Part shown: piece by piece, positions 46,201 through 54,241 of the stretch | Position numbering within the stretch: position 1 is the first letter of the stretch | How the letters are laid out: each line of letters begins with the position of its first letter | DNA from: Fulvitalea axinellae | GTDB taxonomy: Bacteria; Bacteroidota; Bacteroidia; Cytophagales; Cyclobacteriaceae | Reading direction: 5' to 3' | DNA: 64,000 bases | Assembly: GCF_036492835.1 (NCBI RefSeq) | Contig: NZ_AP025314.1 | Span: forward strand, 1,116,001-1,180,000 | Notes under the pieces: generated by a model | The model's input: the letters and a program-made list of their open reading frames with translations, nothing else | Database searches by the model: none | Told to the model about the DNA's origin: nothing | Made by a program: the position numbers and the translations under genes

Positions 46201-46562
46201 CTGTGGATGACCGCGGTTTGGTACATGAGATGTGGCGCGACGCCACCGACGAGGACAATCCTAACGGAGAGTGGCCGCGGTTGAACAAGAGACGAAAAAC
46301 CCAGAACCTCTATCACACCAGCTCCTTCTGGATCCGGGACCTGTCATACTTCAGGCTCAAAAACCTGATGGTAGCATACAATATTCCGAAAGATGTGATT
46401 TCGAAAATCGGGTTTAGCAAGGCCAAAGTTTATTTCACTTCGGAGAACCTGTTCACCGCGTCAGATTATTTCTCAGAGCTAGGTTTTGACCCTGAGACTC
46501 GTAATTCGGGCGGTATTCCGAACACAACCACCTATATGTTGGGCGTAAAAGTTCAGTTCTAA
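43206..46562 (+). CDS. SusC/RagA family TonB-linked outer membrane receptor of the second GH85 locus
   Basis: 1118 residues. A signal segment (about 1-36) is followed by an STN domain (about 44-115, VNFKASTLRQVFEYVRKNSDMDVFF), a carboxypeptidase-regulatory-like domain (about 124-200, VSGTITDKEGETLVGVNVII), the hallmark VVVVGYG before the plug (about 214-345, SSALSGMLPGVRI, SPMVVVDGVES), and a SusC barrel ending with KVQF. It imports glycan handed over by the RagB-type SusD, whose gene starts 18 bp later. The STN domain ties it to the sigma/FecR pair upstream. Confidence 0.95.
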   Translation: MKEPLPKNKILRRILGGTAMLFFLVTLFAAGQARSETIVEKEKHTVNFKASTLRQVFEYVRKNSDMDVFFAEHKVDVNTRVNFEATGIDTKGLLELALRKTPYAYKVVNNHVVISPRTAESVAQDGAFTVSGTITDKEGETLVGVNVIIKGTTQGTVTDVDGKFSLQVKKSDVLLITFVGHKPQELSVGNRQTFDIVLEEDLKELEAVVVVGYGEAKQINLSGAVATVKPEKLEARSVANVSSALSGMLPGVRISTRNGGRVGGESISIQVRGQGSMSANNSPMVVVDGVESSLSDLDPNDIESMSVLKDASSSAIYGSRAANGVIVVTTKSGKAGQMKMEYHAYAGWQQATNVADYVSNSAEYMEMFNKFRPGLFQQADIDEWRNADPNDLAHPNVDWMDEQVGRSALMQSHNFAFSGGSDVTRYRFSLSYLDQEGLSPGNEQQRYTFRTNVETNMTPNLIVGANAFLRWREVTPGMSDGINYGLAPMISNQQLPDGTWLGSQNSTLGSATNPYATVAGRENTKLRRSMRADIFVNWEALPGLRLQTRNVIDYNNNFQRQFYPLYETYNIRELDPEGNPKLDADRIKRSSTNEHKQDYKLSHFATATYTKSLGKHNFSVLAGHEIEVYRWENLKGKKDVFASDDVDAIGYGLQDPSVSGDIYEANMESYFGSLDYNFSEKYLFKASMRADASSRFREGKRWGYFPSLSAGWRISEEAFMQDLSFVNNLKIRGSWGVLGNQRINTSGGSRGSYYPYQDLYNKSPYVFGGNIHPGQSVTRLVDSDISWESTEMVNLAIDATLFRTFNITAEVFQKRTYDIITKLQVPTFLGAKDSPYTNLAEMTNRGLELNLSYEGQVGELRYQVGANGTYIENEVTGYNVDLETSNIRVGEPYGFIRGYESRIIRTQEQLDNAVESGLQIGDLERIDQLTVDTDGDGVMDAGDGKINHEDQMKLHSGRPTWTYGGNVNLFYKNFELNLLFQGVTGMKGSWVSQPNAQFPVDDRGLVHEMWRDATDEDNPNGEWPRLNKRRKTQNLYHTSSFWIRDLSYFRLKNLMVAYNIPKDVISKIGFSKAKVYFTSENLFTASDYFSELGFDPETRNSGGIPNTTTYMLGVKVQF

Positions 46563-46580
46563 TTTTTTATAGCGAAGAAT

Positions 46581-48167
46581 ATGAAAAAGATAATATACGC
46601 AGGGCTTGCGCTTTCCTTTTCGCTTTTGTTCACTTCATGTGGCGACGATTTCTTGGACAAGCAACCCCACGACAATATAGCCAGTACCACTTTCTGGAAA
46701 ACGCCGGCGCAAGCCGAGGAAGGGTTGGCCGGAGTTTACGATGCCCTTCAAAGTCCCAAAAGGGAATTGGGCTGGGGGACATTCCCGTTCTTTGACGGCC
46801 TCACAATTTTGAGCGACTCGCGGGATGGAAAGTTCAACGAGGTAGCGCGTGGCTACCATACGCCGACTTCGGGCTTTGTAGGCCAGCTGTGGAAACAGTC
46901 TTACCGGGGCGTAGTGCGAGCGAACGAGGTGCTTACCCGAGTGGATGACGTTCCTTTTTCGGACGAAAGCCAGAAAACCAGGATTAAGGCGGAAGCCCGT
47001 TACTTGCGTTCCATGTTCTATTTCCATTTGGCGGATAATTATGGAGGTGTGGCCTTGTTCGAGCACGTCCCGACATTGGATGACATTACCGTGCCTCGTT
47101 CTTCTGTTGACGAAGTGATCGCGTTGATGATCGAAGACTTGGATTTCGCTATCCAGTATTTGCCGGTCAAAGCGCATCAGGTTGGGCGAGCGACCAAAGG
47201 CGCGGCCTACACGATGAAGGCGAAGGTGGCGATGCTCAAAAAAGATTGGGCTACAGCCGAAGCCGCCACCGCTGAGGTGATGAAGTTGGATTACGCTTTG
47301 GAATCTGATTATAAGAGGATCTTTGCCTTGGATAATGAGAACAATGGAGAGGTGATCTTCGATATCCAGTACATTGGTGGTGAAGACGGCGAAGGAAACG
47401 TTGTGGAAAAGTTGCTGGGTAACAGGGCGATGGGCGTTAGTGGCTGGTCGTGGATGGTGCCTTCTTTTAACTTGGTTGAGTATTATGAGGTCATAGATGA
47501 AAACCCTACGTACGAAGTGTACGCTCCGTTGGTTCCTGAGAAGTTTTATACAATGCTCGAAGGCAGAGACCCGCGTATGGACGCCACAATTCTGCGTCCG
47601 GGCGCTACTTTCCTGAACAAAGTGGGGGAGGAGACCGTCTACCCGAATATTCCGGCCTATACTCACTCCGAGTCAGGATTGCATATCCGTAAGAATGTTA
47701 TTGAAGGTGGTCCAGACTTAACGTTGCCGGAGAAGGGGCCGTTGAACTTGATCCTGTTACGTTACGCTGACGTATTGTTGATGCATCTGGAGGCAAAAGC
47801 CAACCAAGGCGGAATCGCTTCCGTGGATCAAGCGACATTGGACGCCACAATCAATAAAATCAGAAAACGCGCGTCGGACAAACTTCCGCTTTATACCGCC
47901 GGTGATATTGAGATGGAAGACGTGTACAAAGAATATATCCGCGAGTTGGCAATGGAAGGTTGGATGTATTCCAACTTCAAACGTTGGAAATGGCTGGAAA
48001 AAGCGCACGGTATGACTACCAAAGATGTCCAAAAGGTAGGCGATGGCATTGATTTTATCGAGGATAACCCCGTCCGAGAATTCGAAGCGCCAAAAGACTA
48101 TTTGTTTCCGATTCCAGCCTCGGAGATCGAGAAATCGAACGGCTGGGCGCAAAACCCCGGTTGGTAA
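46581..48167 (+). CDS. RagB/SusD family nutrient-binding outer membrane lipoprotein
   Basis: 528 residues with a lipoprotein leader (LLFTSC). The N-terminal DDFLDKQPHDNIASTTFWKT, the TPR-like helices (SYRGVVRANEVLTRVDD, IKAEARYLRSMFYFHLADNYGGVAL) and the C-terminal YIRELAMEGWMYSNFKRW and LFPIPASEIE are classical SusD/RagB features. It forms the surface lid of the SusC at 43206. It belongs to a different SusD subfamily from the lipoprotein at 34900, which argues against the two loci being simple duplicates. Confidence 0.95.
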   Translation: MKKIIYAGLALSFSLLFTSCGDDFLDKQPHDNIASTTFWKTPAQAEEGLAGVYDALQSPKRELGWGTFPFFDGLTILSDSRDGKFNEVARGYHTPTSGFVGQLWKQSYRGVVRANEVLTRVDDVPFSDESQKTRIKAEARYLRSMFYFHLADNYGGVALFEHVPTLDDITVPRSSVDEVIALMIEDLDFAIQYLPVKAHQVGRATKGAAYTMKAKVAMLKKDWATAEAATAEVMKLDYALESDYKRIFALDNENNGEVIFDIQYIGGEDGEGNVVEKLLGNRAMGVSGWSWMVPSFNLVEYYEVIDENPTYEVYAPLVPEKFYTMLEGRDPRMDATILRPGATFLNKVGEETVYPNIPAYTHSESGLHIRKNVIEGGPDLTLPEKGPLNLILLRYADVLLMHLEAKANQGGIASVDQATLDATINKIRKRASDKLPLYTAGDIEMEDVYKEYIRELAMEGWMYSNFKRWKWLEKAHGMTTKDVQKVGDGIDFIEDNPVREFEAPKDYLFPIPASEIEKSNGWAQNPGW

Positions 48168-48231
48168 CCTAGGAAGCCACTGATTTCTGAAGAGAGATCG
48201 GCCTTTTGACAACTGAAGAATAAATTTTTTA

Positions 48232-48260
48232 AATGGCCGGTGTAGTCCGGCCATTTTTTT
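48232..48260 (+). terminator. Terminator between SusD and the second GH85 gene
   Basis: A perfect 9-bp stem AATGGCCGG (48232-48240) and CCGGCCATT (48247-48255) followed by five further T. The GH85 gene starts 51 bases later, so it is either reached by read-through or has its own promoter. Confidence 0.85.
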
Positions 48261-48311
48261 CCGTGTCAGAAACTCTTCTGACCGATTGTAAACATCACAA
48301 CCCCAATTCTT

Positions 48312-51300
48312 ATGAAAAGACACTTTACGCTGAAGCGGTCATTGCTAATGGCCGTCTTGTTTGTCGTGGTCGTAGGCTTCGGCTCGCGTTTGCGGGCGCA
48401 GAATGCCTATCCGAAGATCAAAACCGTCTCGTTCCGGTCCAACGACGCCGACTTTATTGCCAATTGGAGCCCGGGGAGCTTGGAGCATGAGAAATACATG
48501 ATCTCCCGTGTGCCTTTGGCCGACCGGTTCAAGTTTTCCGCTTCGCAAGCGAACCCCTCTATTCCCCATGCCCGGCAAATGGGTGTTTGGGCCGGTACCA
48601 GCGACAAGATTCGCCAGAGCGAGGAATTCGACCAACCGAATCCGTATTTCTGGCAGTATCTGAACTTTTGGGCTTACTGGAACGGAGGGGACACCCGCGT
48701 TTATATTCCTTCGGCCTCTTATATCGAGGCTGGTCACCGCAATGGCGTGAAAGTTTTGGGCGGTTGTACTTTCGCCGACCCTACAAGTCCGAACAACAGT
48801 ACTTTTCGGGAAATGATCGCCAAAAACTCTGACGAAAGCTACAAGCACGCCCGTAAGTTGGTGGAGATCGCGGAGCATTACGGTTTTGACGGTTATGCCT
48901 TTAATATAGAAGTGACGGGTTACCCCTCGGATGTGGCGCGCCAGACCCGTGGCTTTTTTCAGGAAGTCAGTCGCATCGCCGACGAAAATGGCTTGGACAA
49001 CTTCGAGCTGACGTACTATTACGTGCATTACGATAACGGAAATAGGAATTTCTGGATCAAGCAGATCGATTCCAGTAACGACACTTGGTTGGAAGAAAAC
49101 GGAAAGACTACTTTTAGCCAAGCTTTCCTGAATTATGAGTGGAACGCCAGTTCGCTCAATACTTCGGCTAATTTTGTCAGAAATAATTTCCCTGCGGGCA
49201 AAAACGATCCGTACGAAAGGGTTTTCGCCGGGTTGAACATGCCTTCGGTTATCGCCGACAATAATACGCACCCTTGGAGAGATCTTCTGAACTCTCCCAC
49301 ATCGATAGCGATGTGGCTGACCGGACCGAGAAACAACGGCGCCACTCCGGAGGAGAAAAAAGACATTTACTACGCTTTTATCAACGATATGTGGAGCGGT
49401 CCGGACGTGGATCCTAGCCGTCCGGGATCGCCTTTGTCGGGTAGCGGAAAGACCTTGCGCGTGGCCGGTATGGCTGCGTATCTGGCGGCGAAATCCACTA
49501 TCGACGAATTTCCTTTCGTGACCAGCTTTAACGAAGGTTGCGGTACTTTCTTCGCCAAAGACGGTGAGCGCCAGACGGAAGGCTATTGGTCGAACTTGGC
49601 CTTGCAGGATATCGTTCCTACTTGGCGCTGGTGGTGGGCCGAGGGAGGCCAGAACGTAAAAGCCTCGATCGATTTCAAGGAAGCTTACGATGGCGGTAGC
49701 TCGCTTTTGCTGGAAGGAAACCCGGGTTCTTCTGACAATGTGTTGCGTATTTTCAAAACAAAACTCAACATCAGCGCTGCTTCGCAAGTAAGCGTGACCT
49801 ATAAAGTGGACGGCGCTTCCGCCGGCGACGCTTCGGGCTTGGAAGTGGCTTTGGTTTTCGAAAACGGAAACGGCTTGGGAGCTACGGTAAAACTTCCTTT
49901 GGGACAAGTGGAAAATGAAGGTTGGAATACCAAGACGCTGGACCTTTCGGCTTACGCCGGAAGTGCGCTGGCCGTATTGGGCCTGAACGTTACGGGCGTT
50001 TCGAATTATCGCGCCCATATCGGTGGCCTGTCGCTTACCGATACTCCCGTCGCTACGCCAGACGCGCCTACAAGCGTGGAGGCTTCCGTGGCGATGACCG
50101 GCAGATTCCTGTCGGGGGAAATCACTTGGGACCTTCTGGGCTCGCCGAGATATAACAAAGACGCTGGCGTGGCCTATTTCGACGTTTACCAAATCAGCGA
50201 CCAGCCTCGCGATTCCGTATTTGTGGGTCGTTCGCTTTCTCGCGCCATTGTTTTGAAAAACGTGAAAAGAACGGAAGGCGAAGGCGATATGCGTTTCAGG
50301 GTAGTTGCCGTGGGCGAAGACCGCAAGACTACCAGCCTCTCGGAAAGCGGATCCGTAGCTTATGACCCAACTCCTTGGGCCGAGTTTGATATGAACGTAA
50401 AGGTGAATCTAGACGAAAGCCTGTTCGCTTCAAGTGTGGCGGATTACGCGAACACTTACGCTTGGACCTTCGAAGACGGCACTCCAGCCACAAGCGCTTC
50501 CCAAACTCCGGGCAACGTGACCTTCGCCACGCCGGGCGTGAAGAAGGTAACCCTTACTGTTTCCAACGACAACGGCTCCTACACCATCGAAACGGACGTG
50601 ACGGTGGCGGACCAAAGCGTAAATCTTGCGCTGAACCAACCGAGTTATCGCTCAAGCGTAGACGACCACGGTGGTCCCGAGCGTGGCAACGACGGCAAAA
50701 ATTCGACTATGTTCTGCGGGCGCGACAGTTACAAAACACCGAACCAACAGCCTTGGTGGGAAGTGGATTTGGGCTCTCAGGTTAATGTCAGCCAAATCAA
50801 GGCTTTCAAGCGTTTCAAGGAATCGGAAGCCGGTATCAGCGATTTCCACGTTATGGTATCCAAGACTCCATTTACCTCAAGGGTAAGGGAAGAGGCCGAG
50901 GCCGACCCTAACGTCGTGTATAATTATTGGGAAAAAGGACAGATGCAGGCGCCTTCGGTTTATGATCTGTCTTCGCAGAATATCGTTGGGCGTTACGTGC
51001 GAGTACAGTATCATGTAAACCGTAGTACGAAGTCGCAGTTAGTGCAGCTGAAATTCGGCGAGCTGGAGGTGTACGGACGTTACGTACCCGAAGACAACGG
51101 CCCGAAACCGCTTACGGCCACTCTCAGCCTCGACGACGCTGATTTGCGCCAAGGCAAAACCGCTCTGCTCACGGTTACTTTCTCCGAGGCGGTTACTGGT
51201 TTCGAGGCTGGCGATCTTAGTTTCTCAAACGGAACGCTTTCGGCTTTGACGGGTGACGGGACGGTTTATAACGCCGTATTCACCCCGACAGACAATATTC

Positions 51301-52217
51301 AGGAACTGGAAAACGTAATCACTTTGGACCTTGCCGGCGTACAGAACGCCGAAGGCGAGGCAGGTATCGGGACAGCCGTTTCTCCTAACTTCGTTATCAA
51401 CACTTTGCCTTTTACCGGGCCGGAAACGCTGAATCTCTCTGCCTTGGCCGACGCTTATACCTACGGTAAAAACCAAGGGACGAATTACGGCACTGAATCC
51501 ACGGTTTTGGTGAAAGAGGGCGGTTCCATCCATTACGTTCGCCGGGCTTATCTCAAATTCGATTTGGGTCAAATACCGTCAGGCGCTACGATTGAAAGCG
51601 CTACGTTGAAGCTCGGGGTAGCGTCTTCGAATAGCTCCGCTTTAAGTACGGCCTTCGAAATACGCAGAGTGACAAACGACAGCTGGACGGAGACTGGCAT
51701 CACTTGGGGCAATATGCCGGCGCCGTCGGATGTGTTGGCCAGCGTAAACGGACAAGCGGCAGGTAGCGTGTTGAGTGTGGATCTGACAAATAGCCTCACC
51801 GATGATTTGGCTGACGGAACGCTCTCGTTGGAGATGCGTTCGAGCGTAAAAGGTTCGCCGTTCCTGAAGCTTTATACCAAAGAGCATACTGACGCCGATT
51901 TGCGTCCGGTTTTGGAAGTTACATACACGGGTGGCGTACAACAACGCGTTTCGGGTACCGAAGCCGTTAAGAGTCATGTTCCTGTTTCGGAGACCAAACT
52001 GTTCCCGAATCCGGTGGAAGATGTCTTGAATATCCAATCGACAGACGAAATCCTGACTGTAGAAGTGTTTAGCGTTCAGGGGAATTTGCTCAAAACAGTG
52101 AAAGGATCTGGCGCTTCAACCAGCGTTAATATGTCCGATTTGCCGAAAGGCGTATACGTCGTGAGCGTAACCGTAGCCGGTCAAGGCGTTGAATTGCGCA
52201 GAGTGATGAAGAAGTAA
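48312..52217 (+). CDS. GH85 endo-beta-N-acetylglucosaminidase, multidomain, T9SS-secreted (copy 2)
   Basis: 1301 residues with a signal peptide (about 1-30). The GH85 barrel (about 38-425) is closely similar to the enzyme at 36727, with catalytic N198 and E200 in YGFDGYAFNIEV. It then carries a beta-sandwich, Fn3-like and PKD-like domains, one F5/8 type C domain (about 775-930), and a Big_12-type Ig domain (about 940-1035). In place of the second F5/8 domain of copy 1 it has a DNRLRE/CBM96-type module (about 1040-1205, TYGKNQGTNYGT, RRAYLKFDLGQIPSGATIESA, WTETGITWGNMP). A T9SS sorting tail ends the protein. The different binding module suggests the enzyme attaches to a different matrix. Confidence 0.9.
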   Translation: MKRHFTLKRSLLMAVLFVVVVGFGSRLRAQNAYPKIKTVSFRSNDADFIANWSPGSLEHEKYMISRVPLADRFKFSASQANPSIPHARQMGVWAGTSDKIRQSEEFDQPNPYFWQYLNFWAYWNGGDTRVYIPSASYIEAGHRNGVKVLGGCTFADPTSPNNSTFREMIAKNSDESYKHARKLVEIAEHYGFDGYAFNIEVTGYPSDVARQTRGFFQEVSRIADENGLDNFELTYYYVHYDNGNRNFWIKQIDSSNDTWLEENGKTTFSQAFLNYEWNASSLNTSANFVRNNFPAGKNDPYERVFAGLNMPSVIADNNTHPWRDLLNSPTSIAMWLTGPRNNGATPEEKKDIYYAFINDMWSGPDVDPSRPGSPLSGSGKTLRVAGMAAYLAAKSTIDEFPFVTSFNEGCGTFFAKDGERQTEGYWSNLALQDIVPTWRWWWAEGGQNVKASIDFKEAYDGGSSLLLEGNPGSSDNVLRIFKTKLNISAASQVSVTYKVDGASAGDASGLEVALVFENGNGLGATVKLPLGQVENEGWNTKTLDLSAYAGSALAVLGLNVTGVSNYRAHIGGLSLTDTPVATPDAPTSVEASVAMTGRFLSGEITWDLLGSPRYNKDAGVAYFDVYQISDQPRDSVFVGRSLSRAIVLKNVKRTEGEGDMRFRVVAVGEDRKTTSLSESGSVAYDPTPWAEFDMNVKVNLDESLFASSVADYANTYAWTFEDGTPATSASQTPGNVTFATPGVKKVTLTVSNDNGSYTIETDVTVADQSVNLALNQPSYRSSVDDHGGPERGNDGKNSTMFCGRDSYKTPNQQPWWEVDLGSQVNVSQIKAFKRFKESEAGISDFHVMVSKTPFTSRVREEAEADPNVVYNYWEKGQMQAPSVYDLSSQNIVGRYVRVQYHVNRSTKSQLVQLKFGELEVYGRYVPEDNGPKPLTATLSLDDADLRQGKTALLTVTFSEAVTGFEAGDLSFSNGTLSALTGDGTVYNAVFTPTDNIQELENVITLDLAGVQNAEGEAGIGTAVSPNFVINTLPFTGPETLNLSALADAYTYGKNQGTNYGTESTVLVKEGGSIHYVRRAYLKFDLGQIPSGATIESATLKLGVASSNSSALSTAFEIRRVTNDSWTETGITWGNMPAPSDVLASVNGQAAGSVLSVDLTNSLTDDLADGTLSLEMRSSVKGSPFLKLYTKEHTDADLRPVLEVTYTGGVQQRVSGTEAVKSHVPVSETKLFPNPVEDVLNIQSTDEILTVEVFSVQGNLLKTVKGSGASTSVNMSDLPKGVYVVSVTVAGQGVELRRVMKK

Positions 52218-52804
52218 ATGTGACGACATAAAAAATTAGATGTGCGAAAGGGCGTCGGCTTAGCCGGCGTCCTTTTTTTTGGTAAAAGTCGATGGACTGA
52301 TATGGTATAATGATCTATAGCCTTAACCGTTTTCTGTGATAATTATATAATTGTGTTCTTGTTGTGTTTGAGCCAGTGTTTAGTTTTTTAGACTTAGTGG
52401 ATTTATTTTTTGAAATATACGGGGCGTATTTTCTTTGAAGAGTCTACCGGATTGTAAGTTACCGATTAATTACAGTATATGTAATAATGTAGAATATTGT
52501 GTTTTTCTAATTTGTTTAATTGGAAATATACAAAAATATGAGCCTAAGACATGCTCAATAGCGTGCGTATTTTTTTTCACTCAAAATAAAATATTGTTTT
52601 TTTAAGTTGTTGGAGTGAATGATGTGGTTTTTTGTAATGAGAGTCATTGTTGTGTTTTGTTGAATGGCATTATTCTTTGAGAAACGTTTTTTTTATCCTC
52701 CAAAGTAGAAGAACCGGTATCGCTGAAATCTTATGAAAATCCATTCATAAGATTATATTGCGGGTGTTTTTAATACGAAACAACGCATCCAAACCAGTTT
52801 TACT
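52218..52804. other. Intergenic AT-rich region after the second GH85 gene
   Basis: A 587-bp gap, strongly AT-rich beyond the terminator at its start. It should hold the promoter of the DUF4493/LTD lipoprotein gene. No exact consensus and no gene were seen. Confidence 0.5.
52250..52280 (+). terminator. Terminator after the second GH85 gene
   Basis: A 10-bp stem with two G-T pairs (GGGCGTCGGC, loop TTA, GCCGGCGTCC) followed by eight T. Confidence 0.85.
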
Positions 52805-54061
52805 ATGAAAAAAATTACCTGTCTGATGATGTTGGCGGGAGGATTTATGTTCTCTTGTTCCAGCTCCAGCGACGATTCTACTCCGACCCAAAAAGGCGAG
52901 TTGACAATCAGCGCTACTGTGGATTCCCAAACGGATTCCAAAACATTGGCTCGCATGTCATCGAATTCGGTGGATGACTTTCAGGTGAGCATCCTCAAAG
53001 GAGACCAAGTGGTCCATTCTTACGACAAATTTTCGGAGGTTCCGGAAACCGTTGAGCTTGAGGCCGGCGAATATTCCGTAAACGCCGTATCAAAAGAGTT
53101 TACCGCTCCGGCTTTCGCATCGCCCGTTTACGGCGATATGGAAAAAGTAAGCGTAACGGCCGAGAACACCGCCCAAGCGGAATTGGTTTGCGTTCAGACC
53201 AACGCCGGTGTTAAGCTTGTGTACACCGACGCTTTCAAAGCCAAATATTCGACTTACAGCGCCGAACTCTCTTCGGAAATCGGAAAGCTGGACTACGTCC
53301 AAGACGAAGCTCGTACAGGCTACTTCCTGCCGGGCGACGTGAAAATGAAAATCAACTTGCCTGAAGACAAGAGCGTAGAGAAAACCGTGGCTGTAGCCGG
53401 CAAGGAGCTCTGGACCGTAACGGTTGACTACACTGAAGAAGGTGAGAAAACCGGAATCAGTATTTCTATCACGATCGACGACAGCGTGGACCAGAAGGAA
53501 ACCACGATTATCGTGCGTCCGGGTGAAGGCGAAGAGCCTGGCGACGGCGAAACTCCTGAGCCGGGTGAAGGCGACGGCGAGATCTTCATCTCGGAGTACG
53601 GCGAAGGTTCGAGCCAAAACAAGGCGATCGAGCTTTACAACCCGACAGGTGCCGACATGAGCTTGGAAGGTTACGCTTTGGCGATTTTCGCTAACGGAGC
53701 CACTGACGAGGCCGCGAACGTTATCCCGCTTAGCGGAACTATCAAGTCGGGTGGTGTATTCTTGATCACACATCTGGAATACAATAAGGACTTGTTGAAT
53801 GACGGGGTTGTGGCTGACCAGACTTCGGACAAACTGACCTTTAACGGTGACGATGTAGTGTTCTTGTTGAAAAACGACACTAGAATTGACGTTTTCGGAA
53901 CGCTTGGCAACGAGAAAAACAACAAGATTTGGGGCGATAAGACGTTTATCAGAAAAGCTTCGGTCAAGTCACCGTCGACTACTTTCAACGAAGACGCCGA
54001 TTGGGACAAAATCGAAACCAGAGATGACGGCTCTAACCTCGGTTCGCACACTGTGAACTGA
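52805..54061 (+). CDS. Lipoprotein with DUF4493-like domain and lamin-tail domain
   Basis: 418 residues. The lipobox is GGFMFSC (Cys18). A DUF4493-like beta domain occupies about 30-220 (VSILKGDQVVHSYDKFSEVP, LEAGEYSVNAVS, YGDMEKVSVTAENTAQAEL). A Gly/Glu/Pro linker follows (about 238-258), then a lamin-tail (LTD) domain (about 258-405, IFISEYGEGSSQNKAIELYNPTG, SGGVFLITH). LTD domains in bacteria are often found on secreted nucleases and adhesins. The gene 180 bp downstream shares the N-terminal domain and carries a nuclease, so the two probably work together at the cell surface. No enzymatic motif is present here. Confidence 0.82.
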   Translation: MKKITCLMMLAGGFMFSCSSSSDDSTPTQKGELTISATVDSQTDSKTLARMSSNSVDDFQVSILKGDQVVHSYDKFSEVPETVELEAGEYSVNAVSKEFTAPAFASPVYGDMEKVSVTAENTAQAELVCVQTNAGVKLVYTDAFKAKYSTYSAELSSEIGKLDYVQDEARTGYFLPGDVKMKINLPEDKSVEKTVAVAGKELWTVTVDYTEEGEKTGISISITIDDSVDQKETTIIVRPGEGEEPGDGETPEPGEGDGEIFISEYGEGSSQNKAIELYNPTGADMSLEGYALAIFANGATDEAANVIPLSGTIKSGGVFLITHLEYNKDLLNDGVVADQTSDKLTFNGDDVVFLLKNDTRIDVFGTLGNEKNNKIWGDKTFIRKASVKSPSTTFNEDADWDKIETRDDGSNLGSHTVN

Positions 54062-54241
54062 TTTTGGAAATATGCGCCGCCCGCCCTTTGCGGACGGTTC
54101 TGAAGAATAATCCGGAGTACCGCTGGCCGTTTAAAAACGGTCATGCGGTACCCTTCATTTTACGGCGGGCGTTTTGTCCGTCAAAATACGCTGCGGGCTG
54201 GGAAGATTCGGAAGCCAGAGGCGGTAAAATACTGTAGCGCA

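Noticed and set aside
46635..47666. A 343-codon minus-strand open frame inside the second SusD gene
   Set aside because: Antisense shadow of a clearly recognised SusD/RagB protein.
48345..50192. A 615-codon minus-strand open frame inside the second GH85 gene
   Set aside because: It lies fully antisense to a recognised enzyme, has no family features, and similar long shadows occur opposite most genes here because of codon bias.
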